A stretch of DNA of 64,000 bases from Pseudomonas synxantha (lineage in GTDB: Bacteria > Pseudomonadota > Gammaproteobacteria > Pseudomonadales > Pseudomonadaceae): assembly GCF_900105675.1 (NCBI RefSeq), contig NZ_LT629786.1, forward strand, positions 2,976,001 to 3,040,000. Reading direction: 5' to 3'. The stretch's first letter is position 1, and each line of letters starts with the position of its first letter. The translations under genes were made by a program, and so were the position numbers. Below the pieces are notes generated by a model, which saw only the letters and a list, made by a program, of their open reading frames with translations, had not been told where the DNA came from and did no database searches. Of the stretch, positions 44,972 to 53,925 are shown one piece after another.

Positions 44972-46294
44972 TTACGACCGGAGCGCTTCGCCAATTTCTT
45001 CAATAGCAGAACCGACGTCATGACCGGCACGAATCATCTCTGCGAACCGCAGCATTACTGAAGCGCCGATGTCGTGGGACAACGCCAGGGTCATCAATTC
45101 CCGTATCGGCTCGTCTAGCGCTGCTTCGATAGCAGAGGAACAGGCCTGCCCTGTGAGCCAGGCAATAAGGGAAGAGACTCTATGACCAGAGGTATTTTCA
45201 TCAACCCCCAAAATCTCGCCCAACACCATCCCCAATGTGCCCGCGGGGTGGTGCTCCGGGCGGCTCCACGCCTTGAGTTCAATCGACTCCCGCTGCACCT
45301 TCTCCAAGTTGCGCCGAATCTTTCCTGGAATGGTTGCTGCCGCTTTGGAACGGTTGTAGTACTCGCGATTCGCTAAACTTGCAGCGTCCCTGACAACCTT
45401 CCAGGCCACCGACCACAGCTGTGAAACGCTGTAGGTGTGCAATGCCGCGCGCATCGTACTTTTAATTTCTGCCAGCTCTTGTTCCGACAGATCATGGTTA
45501 TAGAGTTCGCACTCAGCGCCCAAATAGCGCATGACATCAGCGACTGCATAATCAAGCCACAGGTTGAACAGCTCGTCAGCATCGGTATAAACCCTATCCG
45601 ACAGACTACGAATGACTTCGTCCGCACTCCTTGATGCAGCATCTGGCGCCAAACGATAGACAACCTGATCCCCCAATACCCAAATCTCATCGCCTTTCCA
45701 ATAGTAGGTCCCCGGACTTGCTTTACTCGGGTCATCAAGGACAAGCCCTGCCTCACGCAATTGCAGCATGAAGTCACCGACATACCGAGGCGCCAGGCCT
45801 CGACAATCGCCTAATCTGAAGCCGCCATTGGTTAATCTCGGGGTAACGGCCCTGTCCAACGCCAGCAGAAGCAACACCTGAGCGTCCGGTAGCGCTGAGT
45901 AATCCACCGTGCGGGTTAACTGCATGCCTACGTATTCGGCCAACTGCCGTTCAAGTTCTGCGGCTTTCGTCTTTTTAGCCGCAAGCGCAATCGCATCTTG
46001 ATCGTTCTGACACAGCGTACAAAGCTTGGAGGAACGTTGAGGGACTTTTTTAGCCTCGGAGCGATTTTTGATTTCGATCAGTTCTGCGCACTTGGGACAG
46101 ACCTGATTGTCATCGAATGCATTGCAACGTTGCCGTATGAAGCTGGCGAGTGTAACGCCTGGTGCCATTTCAATAACGTCCGTCAGCGCACTCACCTTTT
46201 CAAGGTACTGCCCTGACTCATCGACAGCCCAGTAACGCTCGATCAGCTCAATTTCTTTAGGATCTTCGGTCAACATTTGCAGCTTGATTGCCAT
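44972..46294 (-). CDS. Protein of unknown function with two CxxC pairs, downstream of tssM
   Basis: A 440-residue cytoplasmic protein with no family I recognise. CPKC (66-69) and CTLC (92-95) could form a zinc ribbon. The rest is helical and ends in charged repeats (LMTLALSHDIGASVMLRFAEMIRAGHD). No signal peptide or membrane segment. It follows tssM on the same strand by 51 bases, so it may be cotranscribed with the T6SS operon. Its base composition is slightly less GC-rich than tssM. It could be a cargo protein, a regulator or an unrelated insertion. Confidence 0.8.
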   Translation of the reverse strand: MAIKLQMLTEDPKEIELIERYWAVDESGQYLEKVSALTDVIEMAPGVTLASFIRQRCNAFDDNQVCPKCAELIEIKNRSEAKKVPQRSSKLCTLCQNDQDAIALAAKKTKAAELERQLAEYVGMQLTRTVDYSALPDAQVLLLLALDRAVTPRLTNGGFRLGDCRGLAPRYVGDFMLQLREAGLVLDDPSKASPGTYYWKGDEIWVLGDQVVYRLAPDAASRSADEVIRSLSDRVYTDADELFNLWLDYAVADVMRYLGAECELYNHDLSEQELAEIKSTMRAALHTYSVSQLWSVAWKVVRDAASLANREYYNRSKAAATIPGKIRRNLEKVQRESIELKAWSRPEHHPAGTLGMVLGEILGVDENTSGHRVSSLIAWLTGQACSSAIEAALDEPIRELMTLALSHDIGASVMLRFAEMIRAGHDVGSAIEEIGEALRS

Positions 46295-46345
46295 GTAAAC
46301 AGTCCTGTTTCGTGTGTATTTATTTCGTATTCAGTCATCGCTGAC

Positions 46346-49300
46346 TTATGGGCGTGCATCGCTGAGTGCTGTTGCGGCGACACCCCCAACCTTGTTTACG
46401 TCTCTCTTCGTTTGACGCTCTTCCAGCAGTGTTCTCGGCAGCACAAACCCTTCGAAACTGCGTTGGGTGATCGGGTTGTTGGCCTTCTCTGCCCCAATCC
46501 GATAACGCATCAACCCGTCGGCGACAGAAAAAGTCAGGTCCACGCTGGTGTCGGTGCGGCCATTGAGGTGCCCGCGACTGAGCAGGCGGAACAACGACCA
46601 CGGCCCGCGATAGCTCATGCTGGCGGTATTGCCGGTGCTGTGCACCAAGGTCAGTTGGCTGCCGTTGGTGTTGCCCAGACTGTTGGGCCACACCAGCCCG
46701 GTGCGTTGCGGCGCACCGTGCTGGTAGGGGATCAGTTGACCGTCAACGCTGAGCATGCTGCTCAGGCGGGTGGCGCTCAGGGCCAGGGGTTCGATGGTGA
46801 GTTGTACGGCCAGGTGGCCCCGATGGTTGAAGAAGGTGTCGCGGATGCGCTCGACCTTTTTCAACTGTTCCAACACATCGTTGCGCACCAGGTAGCCGCC
46901 GAGGCTGTCGGAGTACAGAGCGTCGAGGTTGTCTTTGAGGAACACGTTCAGGTACTGATCGTGGAACTGCTGCAGGCGGCCCTGGGGGCCGAAGAAGGCT
47001 TCGAAATCGTCCAGCGAGGCGTCCTCACCACTGGCCTTGAACGGGTAGCGGCCCGCCAGGCGGTCACGGTAGAAGCTGTAGATTTCGCTGTCCCAGCGCT
47101 TTTCCAACTCGCGCAAAGCCGCAATGACCAACACTTGTGAAGTCTGGTCGGCGAGTTTTTTGACGTGCTGGTTCAGCGGTTCGGGCAGGCCCACGGCGAC
47201 GCGTTGCAGGTTGGCAATCGGGTCAGCGCCGTCCAGGGAGAAGCGGTTGAGTACGGTTTTCAGCGCCGCCTTGCCGGGATCGGGGTTGTCGTGCACGGTT
47301 TTGGCATAGTCGTAGACGGCACTGACCGAGCGCAGGGTTTCTTCGTAGTAAGACGGCTGCTCGCCTCGTGCGCTGATCAGCTCTGAAAGACTGGAGAATG
47401 CACGCCGAATCCCTGCTGCTTGTTGTTGCCCCTCTGGCACCTTGTCCAGCTTGAGCGGCGCTTGCCCTTCAGCCAAGGGCACGGCCGGGTAGATCACGCT
47501 GTTGTCACGCAGGGTTTCCAGCAACCGTCGTAGCGGTGCGGCCGGGCCAGTGACTTGCTCCAGCACCGCCACGCCGTGACTGAGGTCGTCGAAGTCGGTG
47601 ACCGCGAACTGATTCAGTGCGCGTCGCCAGCTGTCCACGTAGTCGGCGCTGTACAGGGCGCGAATGCGTTGGGTCAGCACTTTGCGGTCTTCGTCGGAGT
47701 AGTCCAGGCGTTGGCGCTCGCCGAGCACCCACTGGTCGATCATCGCCAGTTCGATGATGCCCTCGGTGCCGGGCTCGAAGTAGTCTTTGAAACCCTTGGC
47801 GGTGAGCAGCGGCGGCAACTGCAGGCCGCTGCCCTCTTGATCAGTGTTGAGCGGGCGGTAGACGATATCGAACGCCGGGCCGACCTCATTGCGCAGGTCC
47901 AGCGGGCGATGCAAACGCTCCAGGGCATCCTGTTTCAGGCTCATGTAGACCCGTTCGGCCATGGGCAACTGGCGCAATTGCTGCTGCACCTGGGCAATGC
48001 GCTCCCGGTAGTGCGGCAGATCGGCGTCGGCGTATTTCAGGGCGTAGCCCAGGTGCCCCATCAAGTCGGCCTGCAACTGGCCCTGGCCTGGATAGGCGCG
48101 CTGCCACTGCTTGGCGACCCATTCTTCGACGATGGCCGGGCGGCGGTTTTGGCGTTCTTCGAGCATGCGGTAAACACGCAGGGCCGCCAGCTGCTGATTG
48201 CTGCCGGCGGGCGCGGTGTTGATTGCATCCAATACACCACTGGCAATCGCCGGCAGGAAGCGTTTGGACAGCAGATTCAGGTACGCCTCATCCACGGTAG
48301 GGCCAATCGCCCTCCCCTGGTACAACCCCATATCCGACAGCAACGGCCAGGCTTGGCGATAGTCGCCGTAGACCAGCACCGCATCACGGATCTGGTCCAG
48401 GGGCAACAACAGGTTGCGCCCGGTGGGGTCGACCTTGGCGTCGATGTCCCGCTCACTGAACTCCTGGCTCTTGGCCAATACATTGGCCGCCTTGTCGCGG
48501 TTGATATTGAAGTAAAACTGCCAGGTGCCGATGACGACCAAACAGCCCAAGGATGCGACGCTGAACCCGGCGATCAGCAACCGCCGCTTGCTGCGGGCCA
48601 CCTTGATGTTGTCGCCCGCCAAGCCTGCTTCGGGGTAGATCACCCGCTGGAACAGTTGCTGGGCAAAGTAGATCGCCGTGCCACCGGCTGGTTTGACTTC
48701 GGGTGGCGGTGGCGGCAGTTGATAGGCTTGACCAGCTTCTTTGACGAAAGCGTTGCCCAGGGTGCCCTGCTGCAGCACCGAGGAGAAATACAGCCCGCGC
48801 ACCAACGCCGGCGTGGTGAAACGATCGCTGCCGAGCATTTCGCTGAGGAAGCCGAACAGGGCCGGGCGCAAGCCCCCCATCTGATGCATCAGCGCCTGCA
48901 AGCGATCACACTCATCCAATGTGCGCGACTCCCTGGCGCTATTGAAAACCTGCTCGGTCAGGCAGTCGACAAAGGTTTGGTATTCGCGGGTCAGCTCCGC
49001 CAGCCAGGCATCGAAATCATCCACCGCATCCAGGCTGAAAGTGAAGCCCAGCAGGTCTTCGCGCCCGCTGCGCGATAACCGTGCGAAGAATTCTTCGAAG
49101 CCTTCCAGCAGGTCGAACTTGCTCAGCGTGATGTACACCGGCAAGCGCGTGCCCAACTGTCGTGTCAGCTCAAATAGCCGGGTGCGCAGCAGGTTGGCGT
49201 GGGCCTTGCGTTGTTCGGGACGTTGCGCCAGCAAGGCCTGTACATCGATCACCAGCACCACGCCGTTCAATGCTCGACGGCTGCGGTTGCGCGTTAGCCA

Positions 49301-49987
49301 GTCAAGCAGATGCGACCAAAGGCGCGCGTGGGTGCCCGTAGGCAGCACCGATTTGACCTTGCCCTGCTGCTCGACGTGTTCAGCCGGTGAAGTCGGGTGG
49401 CTGAGAAATTCACCCGGTGGATCAATCAACACCGCCTCGTCACCGATCCACCAATCCACCGGATAGGCCAGTTGCTCTTCCTGATGGGCCCTGACCCCCG
49501 CCTTGGTCACATGGGACAAAGCGAAGCTCTGGTTGGAACGCGTGATCAGGCTGGTCTTGCCGGCATTTTCCTCGCCCAGCACCAGGTACCACGGCAGCTG
49601 ATACAGCGAACGGCGGCGCTCCATGTTGTTCAGCAGGTTGCCCAGACTCCGATCCAAGGCCCTCTCCTGCGCCTCGACATACGGCAGGCAAGGATCGGCC
49701 TGCACCGCCGCCTCATGTTGACGTTCAACCTGCAGAATCTGATAACGATTACGCACCCGCCACGCCCAGATCAGCAGCGGCACCACCAGCACCACGACAC
49801 TGGCCGACACGCGCATCGCCAATTCACCCAGCGGCTGACGCTCGCGCCAGGTCCACTGCGGGCCCAGCCACCAGATGGCGATCAACAAAAACACCACGCC
49901 CAGCAGCACCAATACCGGCACCGCCTGGTTGAACTGCCGCAGCACCGGCAGGCCCCAGCGTTTGAGGTAACCCCAGACCGTTTTCAT
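46346..49987 (-). CDS. tssM: Type VI secretion membrane protein TssM (IcmF)
   Basis: A 1213-residue inner-membrane protein of the T6SS trans-envelope complex. Two transmembrane helices lie at about 22-42 and 57-78, then a cytoplasmic ATPase-like domain with intact Walker A GEENAGKT (138-145), a third membrane helix near 470, and a long periplasmic part ending in an IcmF C-terminal domain. TssJ and TssL, its usual partners, are not in this window. It is placed last in a minus-strand operon after the phospholipase effector and three immunity genes. Confidence 0.95.
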   Translation of the reverse strand: MKTVWGYLKRWGLPVLRQFNQAVPVLVLLGVVFLLIAIWWLGPQWTWRERQPLGELAMRVSASVVVLVVPLLIWAWRVRNRYQILQVERQHEAAVQADPCLPYVEAQERALDRSLGNLLNNMERRRSLYQLPWYLVLGEENAGKTSLITRSNQSFALSHVTKAGVRAHQEEQLAYPVDWWIGDEAVLIDPPGEFLSHPTSPAEHVEQQGKVKSVLPTGTHARLWSHLLDWLTRNRSRRALNGVVLVIDVQALLAQRPEQRKAHANLLRTRLFELTRQLGTRLPVYITLSKFDLLEGFEEFFARLSRSGREDLLGFTFSLDAVDDFDAWLAELTREYQTFVDCLTEQVFNSARESRTLDECDRLQALMHQMGGLRPALFGFLSEMLGSDRFTTPALVRGLYFSSVLQQGTLGNAFVKEAGQAYQLPPPPPEVKPAGGTAIYFAQQLFQRVIYPEAGLAGDNIKVARSKRRLLIAGFSVASLGCLVVIGTWQFYFNINRDKAANVLAKSQEFSERDIDAKVDPTGRNLLLPLDQIRDAVLVYGDYRQAWPLLSDMGLYQGRAIGPTVDEAYLNLLSKRFLPAIASGVLDAINTAPAGSNQQLAALRVYRMLEERQNRRPAIVEEWVAKQWQRAYPGQGQLQADLMGHLGYALKYADADLPHYRERIAQVQQQLRQLPMAERVYMSLKQDALERLHRPLDLRNEVGPAFDIVYRPLNTDQEGSGLQLPPLLTAKGFKDYFEPGTEGIIELAMIDQWVLGERQRLDYSDEDRKVLTQRIRALYSADYVDSWRRALNQFAVTDFDDLSHGVAVLEQVTGPAAPLRRLLETLRDNSVIYPAVPLAEGQAPLKLDKVPEGQQQAAGIRRAFSSLSELISARGEQPSYYEETLRSVSAVYDYAKTVHDNPDPGKAALKTVLNRFSLDGADPIANLQRVAVGLPEPLNQHVKKLADQTSQVLVIAALRELEKRWDSEIYSFYRDRLAGRYPFKASGEDASLDDFEAFFGPQGRLQQFHDQYLNVFLKDNLDALYSDSLGGYLVRNDVLEQLKKVERIRDTFFNHRGHLAVQLTIEPLALSATRLSSMLSVDGQLIPYQHGAPQRTGLVWPNSLGNTNGSQLTLVHSTGNTASMSYRGPWSLFRLLSRGHLNGRTDTSVDLTFSVADGLMRYRIGAEKANNPITQRSFEGFVLPRTLLEERQTKRDVNKVGGVAATALSDARP

Positions 49988-50066
49988 GAATCGCTCCTAG
50001 CGTGTTTGTAGAATTCGTTACCCACAGACATGGTCCCCTTTGCTCTCGTTAAAGGCCTTCTCAGTG

Positions 50067-51362
50067 TCATGGCTTGCGCTGCGCAAAGCTGGCGATGAAC
50101 TCATCGAGGATGCGTTTGCTTTCGGCGGCTTCCTCTGCACTGGGCCCGCGAATGTTGGCCCAGGGATCCGGCTTGGGCGCGACCGCGCCGTAGCGGATGC
50201 GCACGGACTTGAGGATTGCATCCCACACGGCCATGGCTTCGTAGTCGGTGAGAGGGGGATTGACGGGGTCCGGACTGGCGGGCTGTTGCCAAAGCGGGAG
50301 GTCGTAGCCTTTGTTGGCGAATTGGGGAAGGGTCCATCGAACGAGGTCTTCTGGTTCATCGGGGTCAATCGGGCCTGCGCTCATACCCCCTGCTGAAAGA
50401 CGGAGACTCATGGCCGGGCGGCTTAGAGAGGGATTCTCGCGATAGTTCTCGCTGACAAAGAGTATCTGACGGTGAGTATCGTCGCTGAAACCGATCAAGG
50501 ACTCTTCGGCTTGCATGTCGGCCAGTGTGATTTTCCCAGCACGCAGATTCTCGTAATCGCCGGCGAGAAAAATCTTCGTGTCTTTTTGGGTGCGCACGTG
50601 CAAGCGCTCTTCGTCATCAGGCGAGAGTGCATTGATGTAGATGGTCAGCGATACATCCGAAGCTGGCGGGCGAAAATAGAAGCTGGCGATCTCCTGATCG
50701 TGATGACTTCGGATCACAATCGGCCCCAGAGCAAAGCCTGCACCGGCGTTCTGTGGTGCAGTAACTTTGAATATTTCTTTGGAGAGTTTTAAAAGGCGTG
50801 CCTCAACCGGGGCGGTGTTGCCTTTAAAGGAGTCCGCGCGAAGCATGACATAGACGTCATCGACCAGCAGGTGGAGTTCGTGAACGAAGGTTTGGCGCTG
50901 AGTCATGCGCATGTAGTACTGCAACATGACACTTTTCGATGTCTCCCTCCTAGCCGAAACCAGCATGGGTACATCAGACTGCATATAGTTTTTGATCGCT
51001 GCGATTCGATGCGATCGCTCATTCAGTGCGGTATCAAACCGCTGCTGCGTCACGCCCTCTCCCAAGACTCGCACCTCTACCGACGAATGATCGGCGCCCA
51101 GCCCGTAGAACAGTTTCACATCGCCGCCGCCACTGCAGTTGGCCGGCAAATCAATCAAGCCTCGGCCCAACGCCCAGGTGCGCATGTTGCTTGTCATTTC
51201 ACTCACGTTACGTTTCTCCTGCTCGCTGGGTTGTTTGAAAGCGGCGCACCCCGCAAGCAACGCAAACGTCAGGCACATAAAAAAAGGTCGCCGCCTGCAC
51301 AAAAGGAGTTGGGAGGGTTGACGGTGAAGGCGGCTAAAAAAAAGCCGGTGGGTGCTATTCAT
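50067..51362 (-). CDS. Tli4-type T6SS immunity lipoprotein, copy A
   Basis: A 431-residue predicted lipoprotein. A long basic N-terminus is followed by a hydrophobic helix and lipobox (FALLAGC), so it is exported and lipid-anchored; the true start may be the internal Met before CLTFALLAGC. The GRGLIDLPANC..GGDVKLFYGLGA segment matches the first part of Tli4 immunity proteins, which neutralise Tle4 phospholipases in the periplasm. Copies B and C lie just upstream. Copy A differs at its end (SFAQRKP instead of SLEKRRSLPGDSDQ), and its last CDS base precedes tssM by 79 bases. Confidence 0.78.
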   Translation of the reverse strand: MNSTHRLFFSRLHRQPSQLLLCRRRPFFMCLTFALLAGCAAFKQPSEQEKRNVSEMTSNMRTWALGRGLIDLPANCSGGGDVKLFYGLGADHSSVEVRVLGEGVTQQRFDTALNERSHRIAAIKNYMQSDVPMLVSARRETSKSVMLQYYMRMTQRQTFVHELHLLVDDVYVMLRADSFKGNTAPVEARLLKLSKEIFKVTAPQNAGAGFALGPIVIRSHHDQEIASFYFRPPASDVSLTIYINALSPDDEERLHVRTQKDTKIFLAGDYENLRAGKITLADMQAEESLIGFSDDTHRQILFVSENYRENPSLSRPAMSLRLSAGGMSAGPIDPDEPEDLVRWTLPQFANKGYDLPLWQQPASPDPVNPPLTDYEAMAVWDAILKSVRIRYGAVAPKPDPWANIRGPSAEEAAESKRILDEFIASFAQRKP

Positions 51363-52672
51363 TGATCGCTATCCCCTGGTAACGACCTGCGCTTTTCCAA
51401 ACTGGCGATGAACTCATCGAGGATGCGTTTGCTTTCGGCAGCTTCCTCGGCACTGGGCCCGCGAATATTGGCCCAGGGATCCGGCTTGGGCGCGACCGAG
51501 CCGTAGCGGATGCGCACGGACTTGAGGATTGCATCCCACACGGCCATGGCTTCGTAGTCGGTGAGTGAGGGATTGACGGGGTCCGGACTGGCGGGCTGTT
51601 GCCAAAGCGGGAGGTCGTAGCCTTTGTTGGCGAATTGGGGAAGGGTCCATCGAACGAGGTCTTCTGGTTCATCGGGGTCTATTGGACCTGCGCTCATACC
51701 TCCTGCTGAAAGGCGAATGCTCATGGCAGGGCGGCTCAGGGAGGGGTTGTCTCGATAGTTCTCGCTGACAAAGAGTATTTGACGGTGAGTATCGTCGCTG
51801 AAACCGATCAGGGACTCTTCGGCTTGCATGTCGGCCAGTGTGATTTTTCCAGCGCGCAGATTTTCGTAATCGCCGGCGAGAAAAATCTTCGTGTCTTTTT
51901 GGGTGCGCACGTGCAAGCGTTCTTCGTCATCCGGTGAGAGCGCGTTGATGTAGATGTTCAGCGATACGTCTGAAGCAGGAGGGCTGAAATCGAAGCTGGC
52001 GATTTCTTGGTCGTGATGACTTCGGATCACAATCGGCCCCAGAGCAAAGCCTGCACCGGCGTTCTCAGGTGCAACTTTGAATATTTCCTTGGACAGCTTT
52101 AACAGGCGGGCCTCAACGGGGGCTGTATCACCGTCATAGGATTCGGCGCGGAGCATGACGTAGGCGTCACCCACCAGCAGATGGAATTCGTGGACGAAGG
52201 TGTCTGGGACTTCGGTGCTCTCAAAATACTGCAGCCATATCTTCTGCGGGGTTTCACGACTTGCTGAAACCAACATAGATGCGTTCTGCTGTTCATCGTT
52301 CTTGACCGCCGCGATTCGGTGCGCACGCTCGTTCAATGCGGCATCAAACCGCTGCTGCGTCACGCCCTCTCCCAAGACTCGCACCTCTACCGACGAATGA
52401 TCGGCGCCTAGCCCGTAGTAGAGCTTCACGTCACCGCCGCCACTCCAGTTGGCCGGCAAATCAATCAAGCCTCGGCCCAGCGCCCAAGTGCGCATGTGGG
52501 TAATCATTTCGCTCACGTTACGTTTCTCCTGCTCGCTGGGTTGTTTGAAAGCGGCGCACCCCGCAAGCAACGCAAACGTCAGGCACATAAAAAAAGGGCG
52601 CCGCCTGCACAAAAGGAGTTGGGAGGGTTGACGGTGAAGGCGGCTAAAAAAAAGCCGGCGGGCGCTATTCAT
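51359..52672 (-). CDS. Tli4-type T6SS immunity lipoprotein, copy B
   Basis: A 437-residue paralogue of copies A and C. The N-terminal leader, including RLHRQPSQLLLCRRRPFF and the LAGC lipobox, is nearly identical to copy A and unlike copy C. The section after the N-terminal domain (KNDEQQNASMLVSASRETPQ to APENAGAGFALG) is the most divergent of the three. The C-terminal tail matches copy C exactly. It overlaps copy A and copy C by four bases each (ATGA). Confidence 0.78.
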   Translation of the reverse strand: MNSARRLFFSRLHRQPSQLLLCRRRPFFMCLTFALLAGCAAFKQPSEQEKRNVSEMITHMRTWALGRGLIDLPANWSGGGDVKLYYGLGADHSSVEVRVLGEGVTQQRFDAALNERAHRIAAVKNDEQQNASMLVSASRETPQKIWLQYFESTEVPDTFVHEFHLLVGDAYVMLRAESYDGDTAPVEARLLKLSKEIFKVAPENAGAGFALGPIVIRSHHDQEIASFDFSPPASDVSLNIYINALSPDDEERLHVRTQKDTKIFLAGDYENLRAGKITLADMQAEESLIGFSDDTHRQILFVSENYRDNPSLSRPAMSIRLSAGGMSAGPIDPDEPEDLVRWTLPQFANKGYDLPLWQQPASPDPVNPSLTDYEAMAVWDAILKSVRIRYGSVAPKPDPWANIRGPSAEEAAESKRILDEFIASLEKRRSLPGDSDQ

Positions 52673-53925
52673 TGATCGCTATCCCCTGGTAACGACCTGC
52701 GCTTTTCCAAACTGGCGATGAACTCATCGAGGATGCGTTTGCTTTCGGCAGCTTCCTCGGCACTGGGCCCGCGAATATTGGCCCAGGGATCCGGCTTGGG
52801 CGCGACCGCGCCGTAGCGGATGCGCACGGACTTGAGGATTGCATCCCACACGGCCATGGCTTCGTAGTCGGTGAGTGAGGGGTTGACGGGTTCTGAAGGT
52901 GCTGGAAGCTGCCAAAGCGGCAGTTTGTAGCCTTTGTTGGCGAATTCGGGAAGGGTCCAGCGGACAAGGTCTCTTGGCTTATCAGGATCAATGGCGGAGC
53001 GTTTTTTTCCACCCGCCGATAAGCGGATGCTCATGCCTGGGCGACTCAGGGAGGGATTGTTTCGATAGTTCTCGCTGACAAAGAGTATTTGACGGTGAGT
53101 ATCGTCGCTGAAACCGATCAAGGACTCTTCGGCTTGCATGTCGGCCAGTGTGATTTTCCCAGCACGCAGATTCTCGTAATCGCCGGCGAGGAAAATCTTC
53201 GTGTCTTTTTGGGTGCGCACGTGCAAGCGTTCTTCGTCATCCGGTGAGAGCGCGTTGATGTAGATGGTCAGCGATACATCCGAAGCTGGTGGGCGAAAAT
53301 AGAAGCTGGCGATCTCCTGATCGTGATGACTTCGGATCACAATCGGCCCCAGGGCAAAGCCTGCACCGGCGTTCTGTGGTGCAGTAACTTTGAATATTTC
53401 TTTGGAGAGTTTTAAAAGGCGTGCCTCAACCGGGGCGGTGTTGCCTTTAAAGGAGTCCGCGCGAAGCATGACATAGACGTCATCGACCAGCAGGTGGAGT
53501 TCGTGAACGAAGGTTTGGCGCTGAGTCATGCGCATGTAGTACTGCAACATGACACTTTTCGATGTCTCCCTCCTAGCCGAAACCAGCATGGGTACATCAG
53601 ACTGCATATAGTTTTTGATCGCTGCGATTCGATGCGATCGCTCATTCAATGCGGCATCAAACCGCTCCTGTGTCACACCCTCTCCCAACACACGTACTTC
53701 AACCGACGAGTGATCGGCGCCCAACCCGTAGTAGAGCTTCACGTCGCCACCACCACTCCAGTTGGCCGGCAAATCAATCAAGCCTCGGCCCAACGCCCAG
53801 GTGCGCATGTTGCTTGTCATTTCACTCACGTTACGTTTCTCCTGTTTGCTGGGTTGTTTGAAGGCCGCACAGCCGGCGAGAGGCCCCAGCACCAGGCAGA
53901 CAAAAAGAATGATCAGCCGACGCAT
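52669..53925 (-). CDS. Tli4-type T6SS immunity lipoprotein, copy C
   Basis: A 418-residue paralogue with a compact signal peptide (MRRLIILFVCLVLGPLAGC) that looks like the ancestral leader. It is the copy adjacent to the effector gene and overlaps its end by 13 bases, as expected of an effector-immunity pair. A central block of about 90 residues (RIAAIKNYMQSDVPMLVSAR and on) is identical to copy A, whereas a later block (GGKKRSAIDPDKPRDLVRWT) is unique. It should block the Tle4-type phospholipase in the periplasm. Confidence 0.82.
   Translation of the reverse strand: MRRLIILFVCLVLGPLAGCAAFKQPSKQEKRNVSEMTSNMRTWALGRGLIDLPANWSGGGDVKLYYGLGADHSSVEVRVLGEGVTQERFDAALNERSHRIAAIKNYMQSDVPMLVSARRETSKSVMLQYYMRMTQRQTFVHELHLLVDDVYVMLRADSFKGNTAPVEARLLKLSKEIFKVTAPQNAGAGFALGPIVIRSHHDQEIASFYFRPPASDVSLTIYINALSPDDEERLHVRTQKDTKIFLAGDYENLRAGKITLADMQAEESLIGFSDDTHRQILFVSENYRNNPSLSRPGMSIRLSAGGKKRSAIDPDKPRDLVRWTLPEFANKGYKLPLWQLPAPSEPVNPSLTDYEAMAVWDAILKSVRIRYGAVAPKPDPWANIRGPSAEEAAESKRILDEFIASLEKRRSLPGDSDQ

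Noticed and set aside
50067..53925. CRISPR or simple tandem repeat
   Set aside because: The repeats are full-length coding genes of about 1.3 kb with lipoprotein signals, not short spaced units.
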